Of a stretch of 64,000 nucleotides of DNA, positions 63,890-64,000 are shown one piece after another (position 1 is the stretch's first letter; each line of letters opens with the position of its first letter). The stretch covers positions 289,097-353,096 of the forward strand of contig NZ_JACJOU010000012.1 of assembly GCF_014695725.1 (NCBI RefSeq), written 5' to 3'. Made by a program: the position numbers and the translations under genes. Under the pieces are notes generated by a model. The model was not told the DNA's origin. It made no database searches and saw only the letters and a list, made by a program, of their open reading frames with translations. Source of the DNA: Microcoleus sp. FACHB-672 (GTDB lineage: Bacteria; Cyanobacteriota; Cyanobacteriia; Cyanobacteriales; Oscillatoriaceae).

Positions 63890-64000
63890 CAGCGCTTTTG
63901 AGAGATATGAGGTACACTCAAGGGAACATTAAAGGTATTGAGAATCATAATGAAACCGTACTCAGTAGATTTGCGAGAAAAAATAGTCAATGCTTACGAC
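63890..64000 (+). mobile_element. Left end of an IS630-type insertion sequence (truncated by window edge)
   Basis: The sequence at 63890 begins CAGCGCTTTTGAGAG and then GAGGTACAC, the type of terminal repeat seen in cyanobacterial IS630 elements, and it is preceded by TA, their target. The transposase reading frame starts 60 bp in. The right end and the second TA lie outside the window. Confidence 0.6.
63950..64000 (+). CDS. Partial IS630-family transposase (N-terminus)
   Basis: The first 17 codons, MKPYSVDLREKIVNAYD, match the start of the helix-turn-helix part of IS630-type transposases (MKxYSxDLREKIVxAY). The rest lies outside the window, so intactness cannot be judged. Confidence 0.75.
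   Translation, partial: MKPYSVDLREKIVNAYD

Overview
The window is chromosomal DNA of a cyanobacterium, most likely a filamentous one. The evidence is a high-light-inducible Hli protein, cyanophycinase next to cyanophycin synthetase, an hps pseudopilin cluster (hormogonium polysaccharide secretion), a DevA/DevC-type transporter, DUF1517 proteins, Uma2 proteins, HIP1 octamers (GCGATCGC, e.g. 441, 4264, 33975, 34271, 34887) and heptameric short tandem repeats between genes. Names come from motifs and family knowledge read by eye; no search was run.

Left part (1-19.2 kb): a minus-strand sdhB-hli pair; a Uma2 protein; an RDD membrane protein; the translation and RNA block rpmG-rpsR-RNase II/R; a 1297-residue multi-spanning membrane protein; a 945-residue minus-strand surface-type protein made of seven FYxxNxDV repeats and a duplicated propeller-like half; a PlsC-like acyltransferase; a small lipoprotein; a DUF2079 membrane protein; dxr; a second Uma2 protein with a changed catalytic position; and a small membrane protein.

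Middle part (19.4-39.1 kb): a DevA/DevC-like ATPase and permease without DevB; a roughly 1 kb gene-free stretch with dispersed repeats and a tRNA-like relic; an RTX/choice-of-anchor secreted protein; a transglutaminase-like protein; a GT39 glycosyltransferase; two tandem paralogous peptide-type binding lipoproteins with no permease nearby; a decayed ORF; ispF; two DUF1517 paralogs; trmD; then cphB and cphA, which make and degrade the nitrogen store cyanophycin.

Right part (39.2-64 kb): a minus-strand run that reads ribD, an unknown two-TM protein, hpsA, hpsB, hpsC, two FimT/GspH-like pseudopilins and tatA. Upstream of ribD lies a clear fossil of an MscS channel gene with a 62-bp tandem duplication, a stop and frameshifts. 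Then come an MBL-fold hydrolase, ribF, a MoxR ATPase, a diheme cytochrome c, secA, a multi-GAF protein with a degenerate kinase core, pyrD, a SanA/YdcF-like protein, a small transaldolase and the first codons of an IS630-type transposase at the edge.

Most genes are housekeeping (isoprenoid, riboflavin, pyrimidine, translation, secretion) mixed with surface and secretion genes. I see no CRISPR array, toxin-antitoxin pair, phage module or intact RNA gene. The most unusual material is the FY-repeat propeller protein, the hps cluster, the MscS fossil and the heptamer and dispersed repeats that fill many intergenic regions.
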